Shown: positions 54,710 to 63,659, numbered from the stretch's first letter. The stretch: DNA of 64,000 nt from Streptococcus pseudopneumoniae (GCF_001073085.1 NZ_JVFV01000044.1:62001-126000), one strand, 5' to 3'. Program-made: numbers and translations. The notes: a model not told the origin generated them from the sequence alone.

Positions 54710-55075
54710 ATGACTGTAAAAATTAATACAAAAGATGGTCAAATCGAACTAACAGATGAAGTGATTGCTACCGTTGTAGGCGGTGCAGCAACTGAGATTT
54801 TTGGTGTGGTCGGTATGGCAAGTAAGAAAGCCCTCAAAGATAATTTCCAAGCCCTCCTTGGGAAGGAAAATTATTCTAAAGGTGTCGTTGTAAAAGCGGC
54901 CGAAGATGGTAGCATTGCAGTTGATGTATATACCGTGTTGAGCTACGGAACTAAGATTAGTGAAGTCTCAAAAAACATCCAAGAGCGTGTACGCTTTAGT
55001 TTGGAAAACCAACTTGGCATCACGGCTCAAACTGTGAATGTCTATATTCAAAATATCAAAGTTGTAGGAGAATAA
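54710..55075 (+). CDS. Asp23/Gls24 family envelope stress protein (YloU-like)
   Basis: 121-residue Asp23-family protein: MTVKINTKDGQIELTDEVIATVVGGAATEIFG (first part) is the typical opening, and the alkaline-shock fold ends with TAQTVNVYIQNIKV. These proteins attach to the membrane or to FakA-like partners. Start is set by TTGAGGTAGAAAAA-ATG; the longer frame overlaps the promoter. It lies 2 bases before fakA, the conserved yloU-yloV arrangement of Firmicutes. Confidence 0.92.
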   Translation: MTVKINTKDGQIELTDEVIATVVGGAATEIFGVVGMASKKALKDNFQALLGKENYSKGVVVKAAEDGSIAVDVYTVLSYGTKISEVSKNIQERVRFSLENQLGITAQTVNVYIQNIKVVGE

Positions 55076-55077
55076 TC

Positions 55078-56745
55078 GTGTCAAATATTACTACAAGCTT
55101 ATTTCAAGAAATGGTACAGGCTGCATCTACTCGTTTGAACAAGCAAGCCGAATATGTTAACTCATTGAACGTCTTCCCAGTTCCAGATGGAGATACAGGA
55201 ACAAACATGGGAATGACTATCGAAAATGGTGCTAAAGAAGTAGCAGACAAACCAGCTTCAACAGTTGGTGAGGCTGCAAGCATCTTGGCTAAAGGTCTTT
55301 TGATGGGTGCGCGTGGGAACTCAGGAGTTATCACTTCTCAGCTTTTCCGCGGATTTTCGCAAGCCATCAAAACCAAAGAAGAGTTAACAGGGAAAGACCT
55401 AGCTCTTGCCTTCCAATCTGGTGTTGAAGTAGCCTACAAGGCTGTTATGAAGCCAGTTGAAGGAACAATCTTGACTGTATCACGTGGTGCTGCCATCGGT
55501 GCTAAGAAAAAAGCCGAGCAGACAGATGATGCCGTTGAGGTTATGCGTGCAGCTTTGGAAGGAGCTAAAACAGCCCTTGCTAAGACTCCAGACATGCTTC
55601 CAGTATTGAAGGAAGTTGGAGTTGTAGACTCAGGTGGTCAAGGTTTGGTCTTCATCTACGAAGGTTTCCTTTCAGCTCTTACTGGTGAATATAGCGCTTC
55701 TGAGGACTTTGTCGCTACTCCAGCCAACATGAGTGAAATGATCAATGCTGAACACCACAAGTCTGTAGCTGGACATGTGGCAACAGAAGACATCACCTTT
55801 GGTTACTGTACGGAGATCATGGTTGCTCTTAAACAAGGCCCAACTTATGCTAAAGAGTTTGACTACGAAGAATTCCGTAACTACTTGAACGAACTTGGGG
55901 ACTCATTGCTTGTTGTCAATGACGATGAAATCGTTAAAGTTCACGTCCATACAGAAGATCCAGGTCTTGTTATGCAAGAAGGTCTTAAATATGGTAGCTT
56001 GGTCAAGGTTAAAGTCGATAACATGCGTAACCAACACGAAGCACAAGTGGAAAAAGAAGCAGCTCAAGTCAGCAAACCAGCTGAAGAAAAAGAATACGCC
56101 CTTATCGCAGTAGTAGCTGGACAAGGATTGGCAGACATCTTCCGTGCTCAAGGTGTGGACTATGTTATCGAGGGTGGACAAACCATGAACCCTTCGACAG
56201 AAGACTTTATAAAGGCTGTAGAGCAAGTGAATGCTCGCAACATCATCTTCTTGCCCAACAACAAAAATATCTTCATGGCAGCTCAATCTGCAGCTGAAGT
56301 ATTAGAACAACCAGCAGTAGTGGTAGAAGCTCGTACCCTTCCTCAAGGATTGACTAGTCTTCTAGCATTTGACCCAAGCAAGTCTATCGGAGAAAATAAA
56401 GAACGTATGACTGCAGCACTTGGTGATGTTGTCAGCGGTAGTGTAACAACAGCCGTTCGTGATACGACTATCGATGGTTTGGAAATCCATGAAAATGACA
56501 ATCTAGGTATGGTTGATGGTAAGATCCTCGTATCAAACCCTGATATGCACCAAACTCTGACTGAAACTTTGAAACATATGTTGGATGAAGACAGTGAAAT
56601 CGTAACCTTCTATATTGGTGAAGATGGAAGCGAAGAATTGGCTAACCAAATCGCCCAAGAAATTGCAGAAGAATTCGAAGATGTTGAAGTAGAAATCCAC
56701 CAAGGTCAACAACCAGTGTATCCATATCTTTTCAGTGTGGAATAA
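55078..56745 (+). CDS. fakA: Fatty acid kinase / DhaL-DegV protein FakA (YloV)
   Basis: 555-residue kinase that phosphorylates fatty acids bound to FakB. The N-terminal DhaL nucleotide-binding domain has NVFPVPDGDTGTNM (Mg-binding aspartates near residue 38) and GARGNSGVITSQ, followed by a middle domain and a C-terminal DegV-like domain with the GGQTMNPS signature. Start is GTG, preceded by GTAGGAGAATAATC. Co-transcribed with the Asp23-like gene. FakB is not in this window. The terminator follows 17 bases on. Confidence 0.93.
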   Translation: MSNITTSLFQEMVQAASTRLNKQAEYVNSLNVFPVPDGDTGTNMGMTIENGAKEVADKPASTVGEAASILAKGLLMGARGNSGVITSQLFRGFSQAIKTKEELTGKDLALAFQSGVEVAYKAVMKPVEGTILTVSRGAAIGAKKKAEQTDDAVEVMRAALEGAKTALAKTPDMLPVLKEVGVVDSGGQGLVFIYEGFLSALTGEYSASEDFVATPANMSEMINAEHHKSVAGHVATEDITFGYCTEIMVALKQGPTYAKEFDYEEFRNYLNELGDSLLVVNDDEIVKVHVHTEDPGLVMQEGLKYGSLVKVKVDNMRNQHEAQVEKEAAQVSKPAEEKEYALIAVVAGQGLADIFRAQGVDYVIEGGQTMNPSTEDFIKAVEQVNARNIIFLPNNKNIFMAAQSAAEVLEQPAVVVEARTLPQGLTSLLAFDPSKSIGENKERMTAALGDVVSGSVTTAVRDTTIDGLEIHENDNLGMVDGKILVSNPDMHQTLTETLKHMLDEDSEIVTFYIGEDGSEELANQIAQEIAEEFEDVEVEIHQGQQPVYPYLFSVE

Positions 56746-56762
56746 GAATGAAATAGAAAACG

Positions 56763-56795
56763 AAAGAGGTCGGGAAAAGATTCCCGATCTTTTTG
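56763..56795 (+). terminator. Terminator of Asp23-fakA
   Basis: AAAGAGGTCGGGAA / TTCCCGATCTTTTT stem and T-run. Confidence 0.9.
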
Positions 56796-56877
56796 GTTTG
56801 CAATGAGTTTTGGACCCAGTAGCTGATTGGTGCTAGAAAATCAATCCAATCTAGTATTTTCTGTTCCATCATTTTTA

Positions 56878-56891
56878 ATGACATTTGTCAT
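56878..56891 (+). promoter_or_regulatory. Candidate response-regulator binding palindrome
   Basis: ATGACATTTGTCAT, inverted repeat ATGACA/TGTCAT, with a further TCATGACA half site at 56898-56905. It lies 46 bases upstream of the -10 TATACT (56937-56942), whose -35 is poor, as expected for an activator-dependent promoter. Confidence 0.6.
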
Positions 56892-56969
56892 ATCTCCTCA
56901 TGACAGAAGCTTCTAGTGATTCTACCTTCAAAGAATTATACTAGATGTATCAAATGGAGGAAGAAAAAA

Positions 56970-57161
56970 ATGAAACATAAAGTAATTATCGCAATGAGTT
57001 TAGTAGCAGCAGGAGTCATGACTTATCTCATGTTTTCAGGATTGGATGAAGGCTTCTATCATTTTCCTTGGGAGTTGTTTGCAGGATTTGGAATCATGTC
57101 TTGGTTGATCCGAGAAGGTTTGAAATTAGTCTCAGATGTGAAAAAGGAGTTTGAAAAATGA
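56970..57161 (+). CDS. Small membrane protein, first gene of TCS/ABC cluster
   Basis: 63-residue protein from MKHKVIIAMS with ATGGAGGAAGAAAAAA ahead of the ATG; the longest frame is rejected. Two hydrophobic segments (about 5-20 and 32-47) with a charged C terminus. I know no family function. It overlaps the next small gene by 4 bases (ATGA), so both belong to the operon with the ABC transporter and two-component system. Confidence 0.75.
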   Translation: MKHKVIIAMSLVAAGVMTYLMFSGLDEGFYHFPWELFAGFGIMSWLIREGLKLVSDVKKEFEK

Positions 57162-57352
57162 AAAAAGCGATTCTCTATCTTTTTATTGGACTATCACTAG
57201 TGGTATGGTTGGTAGAAATGTTTACAGGTTGGTTTGATCAAGCCTTCCTTCACCAATTCATCCGTGGTGCCTGGGGATTAGGATTTATGATTTTTATCGC
57301 CTTTCCGATGGGAAAGGAGTGGCTGAAAGGAGAATATCATGAACATGATTAA
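57158..57352 (+). CDS. Small membrane protein, second gene of TCS/ABC cluster
   Basis: 64 residues with two hydrophobic segments (about 4-22 and 36-50), ending in a charged tail (KEWLKGEYHEHD). It shares length and topology with the gene before it and may be a diverged duplicate. It overlaps the ABC ATPase by 14 bases. Function unknown; possibly a membrane subunit or target protected by the transporter. Confidence 0.75.
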   Translation: MKKAILYLFIGLSLVVWLVEMFTGWFDQAFLHQFIRGAWGLGFMIFIAFPMGKEWLKGEYHEHD

Positions 57353-58223
57353 GGTAGAAAGCCTAAATAAAAGCATCAAGAGCAAGGCTATATTGAAGGA
57401 TATTTCCTTTGAAGTAGCAGAAGGCGAATGCGTCGCCTTGATTGGGCCCAATGGTGCTGGGAAGACCACACTCTTGGACTGTTTGCTAGGAGATAAACTG
57501 GTCACAAGCGGTCAAGTATCCATCCAAGGCTTGCCAGTGACGAGTTCTCAGTTAGACTATATTAGATCCTACCTCCCTCAAGAAAATGTTATCGTTCAGA
57601 AATTAAAGGTCAAAGAGTTGATTGCTTTCTTTCAAAGTATTTATCCAAATCCCTTGAGCAACCAGGAAGTCGATCAATTATTGCAGTTTGACCAGCAACA
57701 AAAAGAGCAATTGGCAGAAAAATTGTCAGGTGGGCAAAAGCGTCTCTTCTCTTTTGTCTTGACCTTGATTGGGCGACCAAAGCTAGTCTTTTTAGATGAG
57801 CCGACTGCTGCCATGGATACTTCAACCCGTCAACGCTTTTGGGAAATTGTTCAGGAGCTAAAAGCTAAGGGAGTTACCATTCTCTATTCGTCCCATTATA
57901 TCGAAGAGGTAGAGCATACAGCGGACCGAATCTTGGTCTTGAATAAGGGAGAGTTGATTCGCGATACAACACCTCTAGCCATGCGCAGTGAGGAGATTGA
58001 AAAGCACTTCATCCTACCTCTGGCTTACAAGAAAGTCATTGAGCAGTCTAACTTGGTTGAAAACTGGTCACAAAAACAGGATGCTCTACAAGTAGTCACA
58101 CGCGAAGCGGATGATTTCTGGGAACTATTAGTCCGAGCAGGATGCAGGATTCAAGAAATTGAAGTCAATAATCGTAGCTTGCTGGATACAATCTTTGAAG
58201 AAACACAAAAAGGAGATGACTAA
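57339..58223 (+). CDS. ABC transporter ATP-binding protein
   Basis: 294-residue ATPase: Walker A GPNGAGKTT, Q-loop near LPQENVI, signature LSGGQKR, Walker B LVFLDEPTAAMD, and switch His in YSSHYIEE. A C-terminal extension of about 90 residues follows, typical of drug or lantibiotic-type ABC-2 exporters. AAAGGAGAATATC sets the start at 57339. In pneumococcus the equivalent genes lie beside TCS11 and respond to vancomycin or other envelope stress (remembered context). Permease begins one base after its stop. Confidence 0.9.
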   Translation: MNMIKVESLNKSIKSKAILKDISFEVAEGECVALIGPNGAGKTTLLDCLLGDKLVTSGQVSIQGLPVTSSQLDYIRSYLPQENVIVQKLKVKELIAFFQSIYPNPLSNQEVDQLLQFDQQQKEQLAEKLSGGQKRLFSFVLTLIGRPKLVFLDEPTAAMDTSTRQRFWEIVQELKAKGVTILYSSHYIEEVEHTADRILVLNKGELIRDTTPLAMRSEEIEKHFILPLAYKKVIEQSNLVENWSQKQDALQVVTREADDFWELLVRAGCRIQEIEVNNRSLLDTIFEETQKGDD

Positions 58224-58224
58224 G

Positions 58225-58962
58225 ATGAAACGATGGATCGCACTAAACAAGATAGAATTTCTATTGACCAAACGACAATTAGTCTATTATCTATTATCCG
58301 TAGGGATGCCGACGGCCTTCTATTTATTCTTTTCAGGTATGTACCAGGACACACCCGGTGGACCGGCTAATTTTATGCGCGACTACCTCATCTCCATGAC
58401 GGCTTTTTCCATGATGTCGACAGCTATGTTTTCATTCCCAGCTGTCTTACATACAGATAAAATCAACAACTGGCAGAAAACATTACGCCATACCCCGGTA
58501 AATATGGTAGAATATTATCTATCAAAGATAACAAGTATGATGGTTGATTATTTGGTTTCAATCCTGGTTGTTTTCTCAGTTGGGCACTTGGTCAGAGGTG
58601 TGGATATGCCTCTAGGAAGCTGGATTGGGGCTGCGCTCTTGCTGATTGCGGGAAGTATAGCCTTTGTAGCGCTTGGCTTGATCCTGACACTCTTACCGTC
58701 TAGTCAACTGATGTCTGTCGTGGGCAATCTCCTCTATCTAGGATTGGCTGTTTTAGGCGGACTCTGGATGCCCATCTCTTTATTTCCAGACTGGATGCAA
58801 GCAATCGGTAAGTGCCTGCCAACTTATCAGTTGATGGAGTTGCTCAAGACCTTCTTAAACGAGGATGGCATCAATTTATCAGCCACAGTTTATCTACTTG
58901 TTTTTTCAGCAGTTTTATTTGGTTTGACTATTTACCTTCAAGGTCATAAGGAGAATGCTTAA
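58225..58962 (+). CDS. ABC-2 type transporter permease
   Basis: 245-residue membrane protein with about six helices, the ABC-2 permease paired with the preceding ATPase. The start MKRWIALNKI is set by AAAGGAGATGACTAAG; a longer frame runs back inside the ATPase gene. The GTGCCAxxLPSSQLMSVVGNLLYLGLAVLGGLWMP region (starting at LPSSQLM) has the ABC-2 profile. It shares its last base with the start of the kinase gene, so the five genes are tightly coupled. Confidence 0.88.
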   Translation: MKRWIALNKIEFLLTKRQLVYYLLSVGMPTAFYLFFSGMYQDTPGGPANFMRDYLISMTAFSMMSTAMFSFPAVLHTDKINNWQKTLRHTPVNMVEYYLSKITSMMVDYLVSILVVFSVGHLVRGVDMPLGSWIGAALLLIAGSIAFVALGLILTLLPSSQLMSVVGNLLYLGLAVLGGLWMPISLFPDWMQAIGKCLPTYQLMELLKTFLNEDGINLSATVYLLVFSAVLFGLTIYLQGHKENA

Positions 58963-60059
58963 TGCTTGAAAGACTGAAAAGCATACACTATATGTTTTGG
59001 GCCAGTTTGATTTTTATGGTTTTTCCTATCCTCTCTGCAGTAGTTGGGGAGATTCCTAGCTGGCATTTACTAGTTGATATTCTATTTGTGGTGGCTTACT
59101 TAGGCGTTTTGACAACCAAGAGCCAGCGATTATCCTGGCTCTTTTGGATTATCATGCTAGCCTATGTAGCTGGAAATACCGTCTTCATTTATGGCAACTA
59201 TGTCTGGTTCTTCTTTTTCCTTGCCAATCTTTTGATTTATCATTTTAGAGTGCGTAGCCTACGTTCTCTTCATGTCTGGACTTTTCTTCTTGCTCAAGTT
59301 CTTGTTGTTGGACAACTCATGATGTTTCAGTCAGTCGAAACTGAGTTCGTAGCCTTTGAGCTTGGAATTCTTACTTTTGTCGATTTGATGACTTTTGGTT
59401 TGGTTCGGATTCGCATTGTCGAGGATTTGAAAGAAGCTCAGGCTAAGCAAAATGCCCAGATAAATCTATTGCTTGCTGAAAATGAACGTAGTCGTATCGG
59501 TCAGGATTTGCATGATAGCTTGGGACATACCTTTGCTATGCTGAGTGTCAAGACAGATTTAGCCTTGCAGTTGTTTCAGATGGAGGCTTATCCACAGGTG
59601 GAGAAGGAATTAAAAGAAATTCACCAGATAAGCAAGGATTCCATGAATGAAGTGCGAACCATTGTGGAAAATCTGAAATCACGGACCCTAGCATCAGAGC
59701 TCGAGACTGTCAAAAAGATGCTGGAAATTGCTGGGATTGAGGTTCAAGTTGAGAATCACTTGGACAAGGCTAGTTTGACCCAAGATGTGGAGTCGACAGC
59801 TGCTATGATTTTGTTAGAACTGGCGACCAATATCATCAAGCATGCCAGCGCTGAAAAAGCCTATCTAAAACTGGAACGTACAGATCAGGAATTGATCCTG
59901 ACAGTTAGAGATGACGGGAAAGGATTTGCAACTGTAAAAGGGAATGAACTCCATACAGTCCGTGACCGTGCAGCAGCCTTCTCAGGTCAAGTAGAGCTGG
60001 TCAGTTTGAAAGATCCCACAGAGGTGCGCGTGCATCTGCCTTATAAGGAGAGAAAGTAG
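58962..60059 (+). CDS. Histidine kinase, DesK/HisKA_3 type (TCS11-like)
   Basis: 365-residue sensor kinase with five or six N-terminal membrane helices (residues 12-155) and no large extracellular domain, then a coiled-coil DHp domain with the phospho-accepting histidine in RSRIGQDLHDSLGH, and a HATPase_c domain (ELATNIIKHA, VRDDGKGF). This is the DesK/LiaS-like class that senses membrane state. The response regulator starts directly after its stop (TAG-ATG). By gene order this is the TCS11 of pneumococci. Confidence 0.9.
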   Translation: MLERLKSIHYMFWASLIFMVFPILSAVVGEIPSWHLLVDILFVVAYLGVLTTKSQRLSWLFWIIMLAYVAGNTVFIYGNYVWFFFFLANLLIYHFRVRSLRSLHVWTFLLAQVLVVGQLMMFQSVETEFVAFELGILTFVDLMTFGLVRIRIVEDLKEAQAKQNAQINLLLAENERSRIGQDLHDSLGHTFAMLSVKTDLALQLFQMEAYPQVEKELKEIHQISKDSMNEVRTIVENLKSRTLASELETVKKMLEIAGIEVQVENHLDKASLTQDVESTAAMILLELATNIIKHASAEKAYLKLERTDQELILTVRDDGKGFATVKGNELHTVRDRAAAFSGQVELVSLKDPTEVRVHLPYKERK

Positions 60060-60659
60060 ATGAAAGTATTAGTCGCAGAAGATCAAAGTATGCTTAGAGA
60101 TGCCATGTGTCAGCTCTTAAGTTTTCAGCCAGATGTGGAGACTGTCTTGCAGGCAAAAAATGGAGCCGAAGCTATCGAGATTTTGGAGAAAGAAGCAGTA
60201 GATATTGCCATCCTTGACGTCGAAATGCCAGTCAAGACGGGACTAGAAGCTCTCGAGTGGATCAAACAAGAAGTGCCTGAAACCAAGGTGGTTATCGTTA
60301 CGACCTTTAAACGTCCAGGCTATTTTGAACGAGCGGTCAAAGCAGGAGTCGACGCCTATGTCTTGAAAGAGCGAAGCATCGCCGAACTCATGCAAACCCT
60401 GCATACGGTGTTAGAGGGACGCAAGGAATATTCTCCAGAGCTGATGGAAGTCATGATGACCCATCCCAATCCCTTGACCGAGCAAGAAGTCGCTGTCCTA
60501 CATGGAGTTGCCCAAGGTCTCTCCAACCAAGAAATTGCGGATAAGCTCTACCTCTCAAACGGCACCGTCCGTAATTACATGACCAATATCCTCTCTAAAC
60601 TCAATGCCAGCAATCGAACCGAAGCAGCCAAAACTGCCGAAGAAGAAGGTTGGTTGTGA
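60060..60659 (+). CDS. LuxR-type response regulator (TCS11-like)
   Basis: 199-residue NarL/DesR-family regulator. The receiver domain has acidic residues in VAEDQ (start), phosphorylation site in [11 protein letters not shown] and the conserved Lys of VLKERS. The LuxR-type helix-turn-helix spans [21 protein letters not shown] ... [23 protein letters not shown] (two pieces). It probably activates its own operon through the ATGACA..TGTCAT palindrome at 56878. Shine-Dalgarno AAGGAGAGAAAGT overlaps the kinase stop. A perfect terminator follows. Confidence 0.92.
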   Translation: MKVLVAEDQSMLRDAMCQLLSFQPDVETVLQAKNGAEAIEILEKEAVDIAILDVEMPVKTGLEALEWIKQEVPETKVVIVTTFKRPGYFERAVKAGVDAYVLKERSIAELMQTLHTVLEGRKEYSPELMEVMMTHPNPLTEQEVAVLHGVAQGLSNQEIADKLYLSNGTVRNYMTNILSKLNASNRTEAAKTAEEEGWL

Positions 60660-60675
60660 GGGGGAGGAAGAAAGA

Positions 60676-60709
60676 AAAAATCTCTTAGAAATGAACCTAA
60701 GAGATTTTT
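60676..60709 (+). terminator. Terminator of TCS/ABC operon
   Basis: AAAAATCTCTTAG / CTAAGAGATTTTT perfect 13-bp stem with an 8-base loop. Confidence 0.92.
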
Positions 60710-60831
60710 GGTGTTATGTGACTATTAGTCTGTCTCGCTCCGTGAGGTGCGCATCGAAGGTTATACCAAAAAACTCCAAACGCGATACAATAAAGGTGTT
60801 CAAGCCAATTGTAAAGCGAAAGGAGAAAACC

Positions 60832-61264
60832 ATGGCACAAAAGTCTCATAGTTTATCACACACAAAGTGGCACTGTTCTATCACATTGTGTTCACCCCTA
60901 AGTATAGACGAAAAGTGACCTATAGTCAATATCGAAGTAGTTTGGGAGAAATATTCCACCAAGGATAAGTGTTTCAAGTTTCATGGGTTATTTAAAAGGT
61001 AAAAGTGCACTCATGATGTTTGACAAACACGCTAATCTCAAGTACAAGTTTGGGAATCGGCATTTCTGGGAAGAAGGTTATTATATGAGTACAGTAGGTC
61101 TCAATGAAGCCACAATCAAGAAATATATTCAAGATTAAAGAAATTATCCAGTGAATGATTTCTTTACGAGTATAAAAAATTGAGAACGAGTAAAGCATGA
61201 TATAGCACTAGATAAATTGAGTGTAAAAGAATATGAGGATCCCTTTAGGGATAGTGGTAAGTAA
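60832..61264 (+). pseudogene. tnpA: IS200/IS605-family TnpA remnant
   Basis: Starts ATGGCACAAAAG with AAAGGAG upstream but breaks after about 28 codons. In shifted frames the protein continues as YHIVFTPKYRRKV ... YRSSLGEIFH, then after an internal deletion as SSFMGYLKGKSALM ... KFGNRHFWEEGYYMSTVGLN ... TIKKYIQD, an in-frame stop with a small palindromic insertion, and finally HDIALDKLSVKEYEDPFRDSGK. The segment that should carry the catalytic HUH (DHVHML) is deleted, while the region of the catalytic tyrosine (KKYIQ) remains. It is clearly an inactive Y1-transposase gene. Confidence 0.85.
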
Positions 61265-61326
61265 TACTCACGCCTCTTTAAGAGGCAAGTGACGAGTCAA
61301 GAGCAATGATGCTTGAACAAGGTGAG
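61265..61326 (+). mobile_element. 3' flank of IS200-like remnant
   Basis: Holds a GCCTCTTTAAGAGGC hairpin (61273-61288 region) just after the tnpA frame, in the position of the subterminal right-end hairpin. The IS flank is interrupted at 61327 by the element below, and probably resumes at 61487 with CAAACCAGCC..TGGGGGTGATT. Confidence 0.5.
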
Positions 61327-61486
61327 AGAGTCTGGGACAAAAGTCTAACCTTAAATATAAAAAGCGAACAAAACAAGTTATCTGACACTCAGAATACTGT
61401 CTTGTTCGCTTTTTTGTCTAATCTATCGATTTTAAAAATTTATAATAAAGAATTCCTAAAATCAAAATCTTTTTGTCCCAGACTCT
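61327..61486 (+). mobile_element. 160-bp MITE-like element with terminal inverted repeats
   Basis: Perfect 16-bp terminal repeats AGAGTCTGGGACAAAA / TTTTGTCCCAGACTCT. Internally it carries a strong terminator hairpin AAAAAGCGAACAA (61359-61371) / TTGTTCGCTTTTT (61402-61414). It has no ORF of note. Architecture resembles the pneumococcal SPRITE (rho-independent-terminator-like) class, but I cannot confirm sequence identity. It appears inserted in the IS200-like right end. Confidence 0.7.
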
Positions 61487-61571
61487 GGTAACTTGGGCTT
61501 ATAGCGTTCTGGTGCAAACCAGCCGTTAGATGGGGGTGATTGAATTGTTATCTTGAACGGTATACGTTAAA

Positions 61572-61632
61572 ACGCCGTATGCCGAACGACACATACGGTG
61601 GTGTGAGAGGGGCTAGAAATCAGCCCTTATTC
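61572..61632 (+). mobile_element. Group II intron 3'-end remnant (domains V-VI)
   Basis: CGCCGTATG (61573-61581) pairs with CATACGG (61592-61598) like a domain V helix with a GCCGAAC-type loop, followed by GGTGTGAGAGG, and domain VI-like GGGGCT..AGCCC (61609-61626). The order and the GTGTGAGAGG linker are characteristic of bacterial group II intron ends. No reverse transcriptase remains. Call by eye. Confidence 0.6.
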
Positions 61633-61650
61633 GAAAGGTAGTATAGAAGT

Positions 61651-62631
61651 TTAATCCTTCTCTAACTGTAAGAGAGTTTCAATCTCTGCCAGTGTGCTTG
61701 CTTGTGAAATAGCTCCACGAAGTTTAGCTGCACCAGATGTACCACGGAGATAGTGAGGGGCGAGGCCACGGAATTCACGAATCGCAACCTTTTCTCCCTT
61801 GAGATCAATCAAGCGTTTTAAGTGCTCATAGGCAATTTTCATCTTGTCTTCAAAGGTTAAATCAGGTAGGATTTCTCCAGTTTCAAAGTAATGATTGATT
61901 TGATTGAAGAGGTAAGGATTTCCCATAGCGGCACGCCCAATCATAACGGCGTCGGCACCGACTTCCTCGATGCGTTGTTTAGCTTCTTGAACCGTACGGA
62001 TGTCTCCGTTAGCGATAAATGGAATCTTGGTCAGAGCTTGTGCAACCTTATGAAGAGTCTCAAGGTCTGCGTGACCTGTGTACATTTGCTCACGTGTACG
62101 GCCGTGCATGGCAAGGGCAGAAACACCTGCAGCCTCAGCAGCTAGAGCATTCTCAACTGCCAGGGATGGGTCAGACCAGCCTGTACGCATTTTGACAGTG
62201 AGAGGGATATCAAGGACTGATTGAACTTTGTTAATGATAGAGTAAATCTTATCTGGGTCCTTGAGCCACATAGCCCCAGCTTCGTTTTTCACGATTTTAT
62301 TAACTGGGCAACCCATGTTGATATCGACGATATCGGTCTTGGTGTTTTCTTGAATGAATTCTGCTGCGCGTGCAAGGCTATCTTCATCGCTACCAAAAAG
62401 TTGGATAGAGACTGGGTTTTCGCCTTCATCGATATGAAGCATGTGAAGAGTTTTTTCGTTGTTGTATTGGATTCCCTTGTCAGAGACCATTTCCATGACA
62501 ACGAGTCCAGCTCCAAGCTCTTTTGCAATGGTACGGAAGGCAGAGTTGGTTACTCCCGCCATGGGTGCTAAAACAGTCCGATTGGGAATCTCAACATTGC
62601 CAATCATAAAAGGTGTATTAAGATTTGTCAC
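61651..62631 (-). CDS. dus: tRNA-dihydrouridine synthase
   Basis: 326-residue FMN enzyme of the Dus family that reduces uridines in the D-loop. FMN/active-site features: [31 protein letters not shown] (catalytic Cys), KMRTGW and [21 protein letters not shown]. The start is taken as GTG at 62631, because GGAGG lies 10 bases before it inside hslO, and the family normally begins near TKLNTPFMI; the longer frame would read further into hslO. Its start overlaps the hslO stop by 14 bases, giving an hslO-dus operon. Confidence 0.92.
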   Translation of the reverse strand: MTNLNTPFMIGNVEIPNRTVLAPMAGVTNSAFRTIAKELGAGLVVMEMVSDKGIQYNNEKTLHMLHIDEGENPVSIQLFGSDEDSLARAAEFIQENTKTDIVDINMGCPVNKIVKNEAGAMWLKDPDKIYSIINKVQSVLDIPLTVKMRTGWSDPSLAVENALAAEAAGVSALAMHGRTREQMYTGHADLETLHKVAQALTKIPFIANGDIRTVQEAKQRIEEVGADAVMIGRAAMGNPYLFNQINHYFETGEILPDLTFEDKMKIAYEHLKRLIDLKGEKVAIREFRGLAPHYLRGTSGAAKLRGAISQASTLAEIETLLQLEKD

Positions 62632-63490
62632 GAATGAGTTCCTCCAGGTCGTTTTCATCAAAGTTGTAAGTAGTTTGGCAGAATTGACAAGTGATTTCTG
62701 CCCCGTGGTCTTCCTCTTTCATTTCCTGTAAGTCTGAGCTTGGAAGGCTAGCAAGAGCCTTCATAAAACGTTCTTTGCTACAGTCGCATTGGAAACGGAT
62801 TTCTTCTTCAGACAAACGTTTGTATGGTTCGTCGCCGTAGATAGCCTTGAGAAGTGCTTCGATATGGTCGTCGCTTTCGAGAAGAGTAGAAATAGCTGGC
62901 ATTTCTTGGATGCGTTTTTCAAAACGAGCAATTTCTTCTTCCTTGGCTCCTGGCAAAACTTGAACAAGGAAGCCACCTGCGACTTTGACCTTGTCGTCTT
63001 CATCCAAAAGGACATTGAGACCAACTGCTGACGGCGTTTGTTGGCTTTCAGTCAGGTAAAAGGCAAGGTCTTCTCCGATTTCTCCAGAGATGAGGGGAGT
63101 CATAGAGTTGTAAGGATTTCCAGTACCATAGTCTGTGATAACGAGGAATTGACCGTTTCCGACAAAAGGCCCGACTAGGACTTCACCAGTTGCAGTCTTT
63201 TTGATGTCAACACCAGGGTTTTGAACGTAGCCTTTGACATTCCCCTTGGTATCAGCGACGGTGATAATGGCTCCGAGTGAGCTAGTTCCGAGGACTTTGA
63301 CCGTAATTTTAGTATCTCCCTTTTCATTGGCGGCGAGAATCTGGCTAGCAATGAGGGTACGGCCGAGTGCCACAGTTGAGCTAGCTTGGGTTTGATGTTT
63401 TTCTTGAGCAGTGCGGACGGTTTCAGTGCTGTCTAGAACAAAAGCACGAAAAGATCCACTTTCTGATATTGTTTTTATAATTTTATCCAT
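62618..63490 (-). CDS. hslO: Redox-regulated chaperone Hsp33
   Basis: 290-residue holdase activated by oxidation. The C-terminal zinc switch is seen as the CDC and CQFC pairs ([10 protein letters not shown] ... [10 protein letters not shown]), and the N-terminal core has the [25 protein letters not shown] opening (first part). No Shine-Dalgarno precedes the ATG; instead a TGCTAAAAT extended -10 ends 7 bases before it, so it is probably expressed from a leaderless mRNA. Followed by overlapping dus. Confidence 0.93.
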   Translation of the reverse strand: MDKIIKTISESGSFRAFVLDSTETVRTAQEKHQTQASSTVALGRTLIASQILAANEKGDTKITVKVLGTSSLGAIITVADTKGNVKGYVQNPGVDIKKTATGEVLVGPFVGNGQFLVITDYGTGNPYNSMTPLISGEIGEDLAFYLTESQQTPSAVGLNVLLDEDDKVKVAGGFLVQVLPGAKEEEIARFEKRIQEMPAISTLLESDDHIEALLKAIYGDEPYKRLSEEEIRFQCDCSKERFMKALASLPSSDLQEMKEEDHGAEITCQFCQTTYNFDENDLEELIRDKS

Positions 63491-63497
63491 AGCTACT

Positions 63498-63506
63498 ATT
63501 TTAGCA
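63498..63506 (-). promoter_or_regulatory. Leaderless extended -10 promoter of hslO
   Basis: Minus strand TGCTAAAAT (63506-63498), then AGTAGCT and the ATG at 63490. Confidence 0.6.
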
Positions 63507-63629
63507 TAAAAATGCCCAAAGGGGGAGTGGGGTGCCTACTATCGTTTTAAAGTGATTTATTTATATCAGTAAAATTATGAAGAAAGAACTAAAATAGGCT
63601 AAAATGTACTCTTTAAAAATGGTAAACAG

Positions 63630-63659
63630 TTGAAAATAAAGAGACTAAAGTGGTAAAAT
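63630..63659 (+). promoter_or_regulatory. Promoter of the dlt operon
   Basis: TTGAAA (63630-63635), 18-base spacer ending TGG, TAAAAT (63654-63659), about 70 bases before dltX. Confidence 0.7.

Noticed and set aside
61306..61491. 61-codon ORF inside the 160-bp element
   Set aside because: It spans the terminal repeats and the terminator hairpin and has no ribosome site.
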